In this document: positions 24,002 through 24,690 of the stretch, one piece after another
How the letters are laid out: the number at the start of each line of letters is the position of its first letter
How positions within the stretch are numbered: position 1 is the stretch's first letter
Assembly: GCA_017529165.1 (NCBI GenBank)
Contig: JAFXNY010000162.1
Coordinates: 1-24,690, forward strand
Origin: Clostridia bacterium
GTDB lineage: Bacteria > Bacillota_A > Clostridia > Oscillospirales > Acutalibacteraceae
Length of the DNA: 24,690 nt
Direction: 5' to 3'
Program-made: the position numbers and the translations under genes
Notes under the pieces: model-generated
What the model saw: only the letters and a program-made list of their open reading frames with translations
Database searches by the model: none
Told to the model about the DNA's origin: nothing

Positions 24002-24690
24002 TCAAATCTCCTTTTTTGCAGAGTACATTTTATCGTAGTATTTTTGATAGTCACCGCTTACAACATTTTTCATCCAATCAAGATGCTCTAAATACCATTT
24101 AAGCGTTTTCTTAATACCAACCTCAAAGCAGGTTTCAGGGTACCAGCCGAGCTCGTCTTTTATCTTTGTGGGGTCAATTCCGTAACGGCGGTCATGGCCT
24201 TTACGGTCGGTGACATGCTTAATCATATGCTCACCCACGGCACCGTCAACATTTTCTTTAATATATTCAATTATTGATTTAACAATAAAAATATTCGGCT
24301 TTTCATTGTGTCCGCCCACATTATATACCTCACCGAGTCTGCCGTTTCTTATTACCGTATCAATGGCTTTGCAGTGGTCTTCAACATACAGCCAGTCTCT
24401 TATCTGCATACCGTCTCCGTAAACAGGGAGGTCCTTATGTGCTAAAGTGTTGTTCATTATAAGAGGGATCAGCTTTTCGGGGAATTGGAACGGGCCGTAA
24501 TTATTTGAACAACGGGTAATGTTTATCGGAAACTTGTATGTGTCCCCAAAAGCCTTAACAAAAAAGTCCGCCGCCGCTTTTGAAGAGGAATAGGGGGAAT
24601 GAGGGTCAAGGGGAGTAGTTTCGGTAAAATATCCGGTTTCTCCTAAACTGCCGTAAACCTCATCGGTTGAAACCTGTAAATATTTAACGC
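24002..24690 (-). CDS. rfbB: dTDP-glucose 4,6-dehydratase RfbB (5' end outside window)
   Basis: Converts dTDP-glucose to dTDP-4-keto-6-deoxyglucose with bound NAD+. The frame is open to the right edge, so the N-terminal Rossmann part is missing and 228 residues remain. Present are the active-site segment STDEVYG (24670-24650), Y-S-S-S-K with catalytic Tyr and Lys (24592-24578), TRCSNNYGPFQFPEKLIPL, the substrate-binding GDGMQIRDWLYVEDHC and VTDRKGHDRRYGID. A Met at 24457 is internal and not the start, because conserved catalytic residues lie before it. The end precedes rfbC directly, and GGAG for rfbC lies within its last codons. rfbA and rfbD are probably further right. Confidence 0.94.
   Translation of the reverse strand, partial: VKYLQVSTDEVYGSLGETGYFTETTPLDPHSPYSSSKAAADFFVKAFGDTYKFPINITRCSNNYGPFQFPEKLIPLIMNNTLAHKDLPVYGDGMQIRDWLYVEDHCKAIDTVIRNGRLGEVYNVGGHNEKPNIFIVKSIIEYIKENVDGAVGEHMIKHVTDRKGHDRRYGIDPTKIKDELGWYPETCFEVGIKKTLKWYLEHLDWMKNVVSGDYQKYYDKMYSAKKEI

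Noticed and set aside
24002..24457. A separate short gene starting at Met 24457
   Set aside because: The frame is open to the right edge and contains the essential STDEVYG and YxxxK motifs of RfbB before this Met, so it is only an internal residue.
1..24690. CRISPR arrays, tRNA genes, insertion sequences, prophage or defence genes
   Set aside because: On reading both strands I saw no direct repeat series, no tRNA cloverleaf and no transposase, integrase or defence-protein motif. A tRNAscan or HMM search was not possible here.

Overview
The window looks like a chromosomal segment of an endospore-forming Clostridia bacterium with moderate GC, probably of the Ruminococcaceae/Oscillospiraceae type. 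The signs are spoIIGA and sigE, a Gram-positive division block (yggS-sepF-divIVA-lspA-rluD), a transketolase split into two genes, a PduL-type phosphotransacylase and purine-rich ribosome binding sites. The taxonomic placement is inferred from gene content only. I found no tRNA, rRNA, CRISPR array, insertion sequence or phage gene, and no gene-free stretch longer than about 170 bases.

Layout. (1) Positions 1-1101, minus: the 5' end of sigE and the whole of spoIIGA, behind a promoter that resembles a Spo0A-controlled spoIIG promoter. (2) 1200-2174, minus: a calcium/sodium antiporter with its own promoter. (3) 2344-20075, plus: 19 genes in one direction with no gap above 42 nt and many overlaps, ending at a perfect palindromic terminator. 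In order these are miaB, a ricA/ylbF-like gene, mutS, mutL, miaA, a HlyD-like membrane protein, yggS, sepF, divIVA, lspA, an rluD-type gene, a HAD phosphatase, the two transketolase halves, pduL, hemW, a histidine-phosphatase-like gene, ung and an AbrB-type regulator with a zinc-ribbon tail. (4) 20103-22459, minus: prfC followed by a short-chain dehydrogenase. (5) 22617-23165, plus: a monocistronic secreted protein with a degenerate sortase-like tail. (6) 23213-24690, minus: a 59-residue glycine-zipper membrane peptide, rfbC, and rfbB running off the window.

How the genes fit together. MiaA and MiaB make ms2i6A37 in tRNA; the RicA-like protein is next to miaB, as ymcA is next to ymcB in Bacillus subtilis. 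MutS and MutL form the methyl-independent mismatch repair pair, and Ung adds base-excision repair. YggS, SepF, DivIVA, LspA and the RluD-type enzyme form a shortened version of the Bacillus ylm-divIVA-lspA-ylyB region. The transketolase halves and PduL serve sugar-phosphate and acyl-CoA metabolism. RfbB and RfbC belong to dTDP-L-rhamnose synthesis for surface polysaccharide.

Most of the window is well-conserved housekeeping DNA, and I do not see a clear new multi-gene system. The least ordinary points are: the histidine-phosphatase-like protein whose phospho-accepting His is Gln; the secreted protein ending in SPKHGD; the small membrane peptide whose Shine-Dalgarno lies inside a terminator-like hairpin; the Cys-rich tail of the RicA-like protein; the unassigned HlyD-like protein next to the division genes; and the likely Spo0A boxes ahead of spoIIGA. 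Several start codons were moved because a ribosome binding site and family alignment favour an internal start: spoIIGA, the antiporter, lspA, the rluD-type gene, the HAD gene, both transketolase halves, prfC and rfbC.
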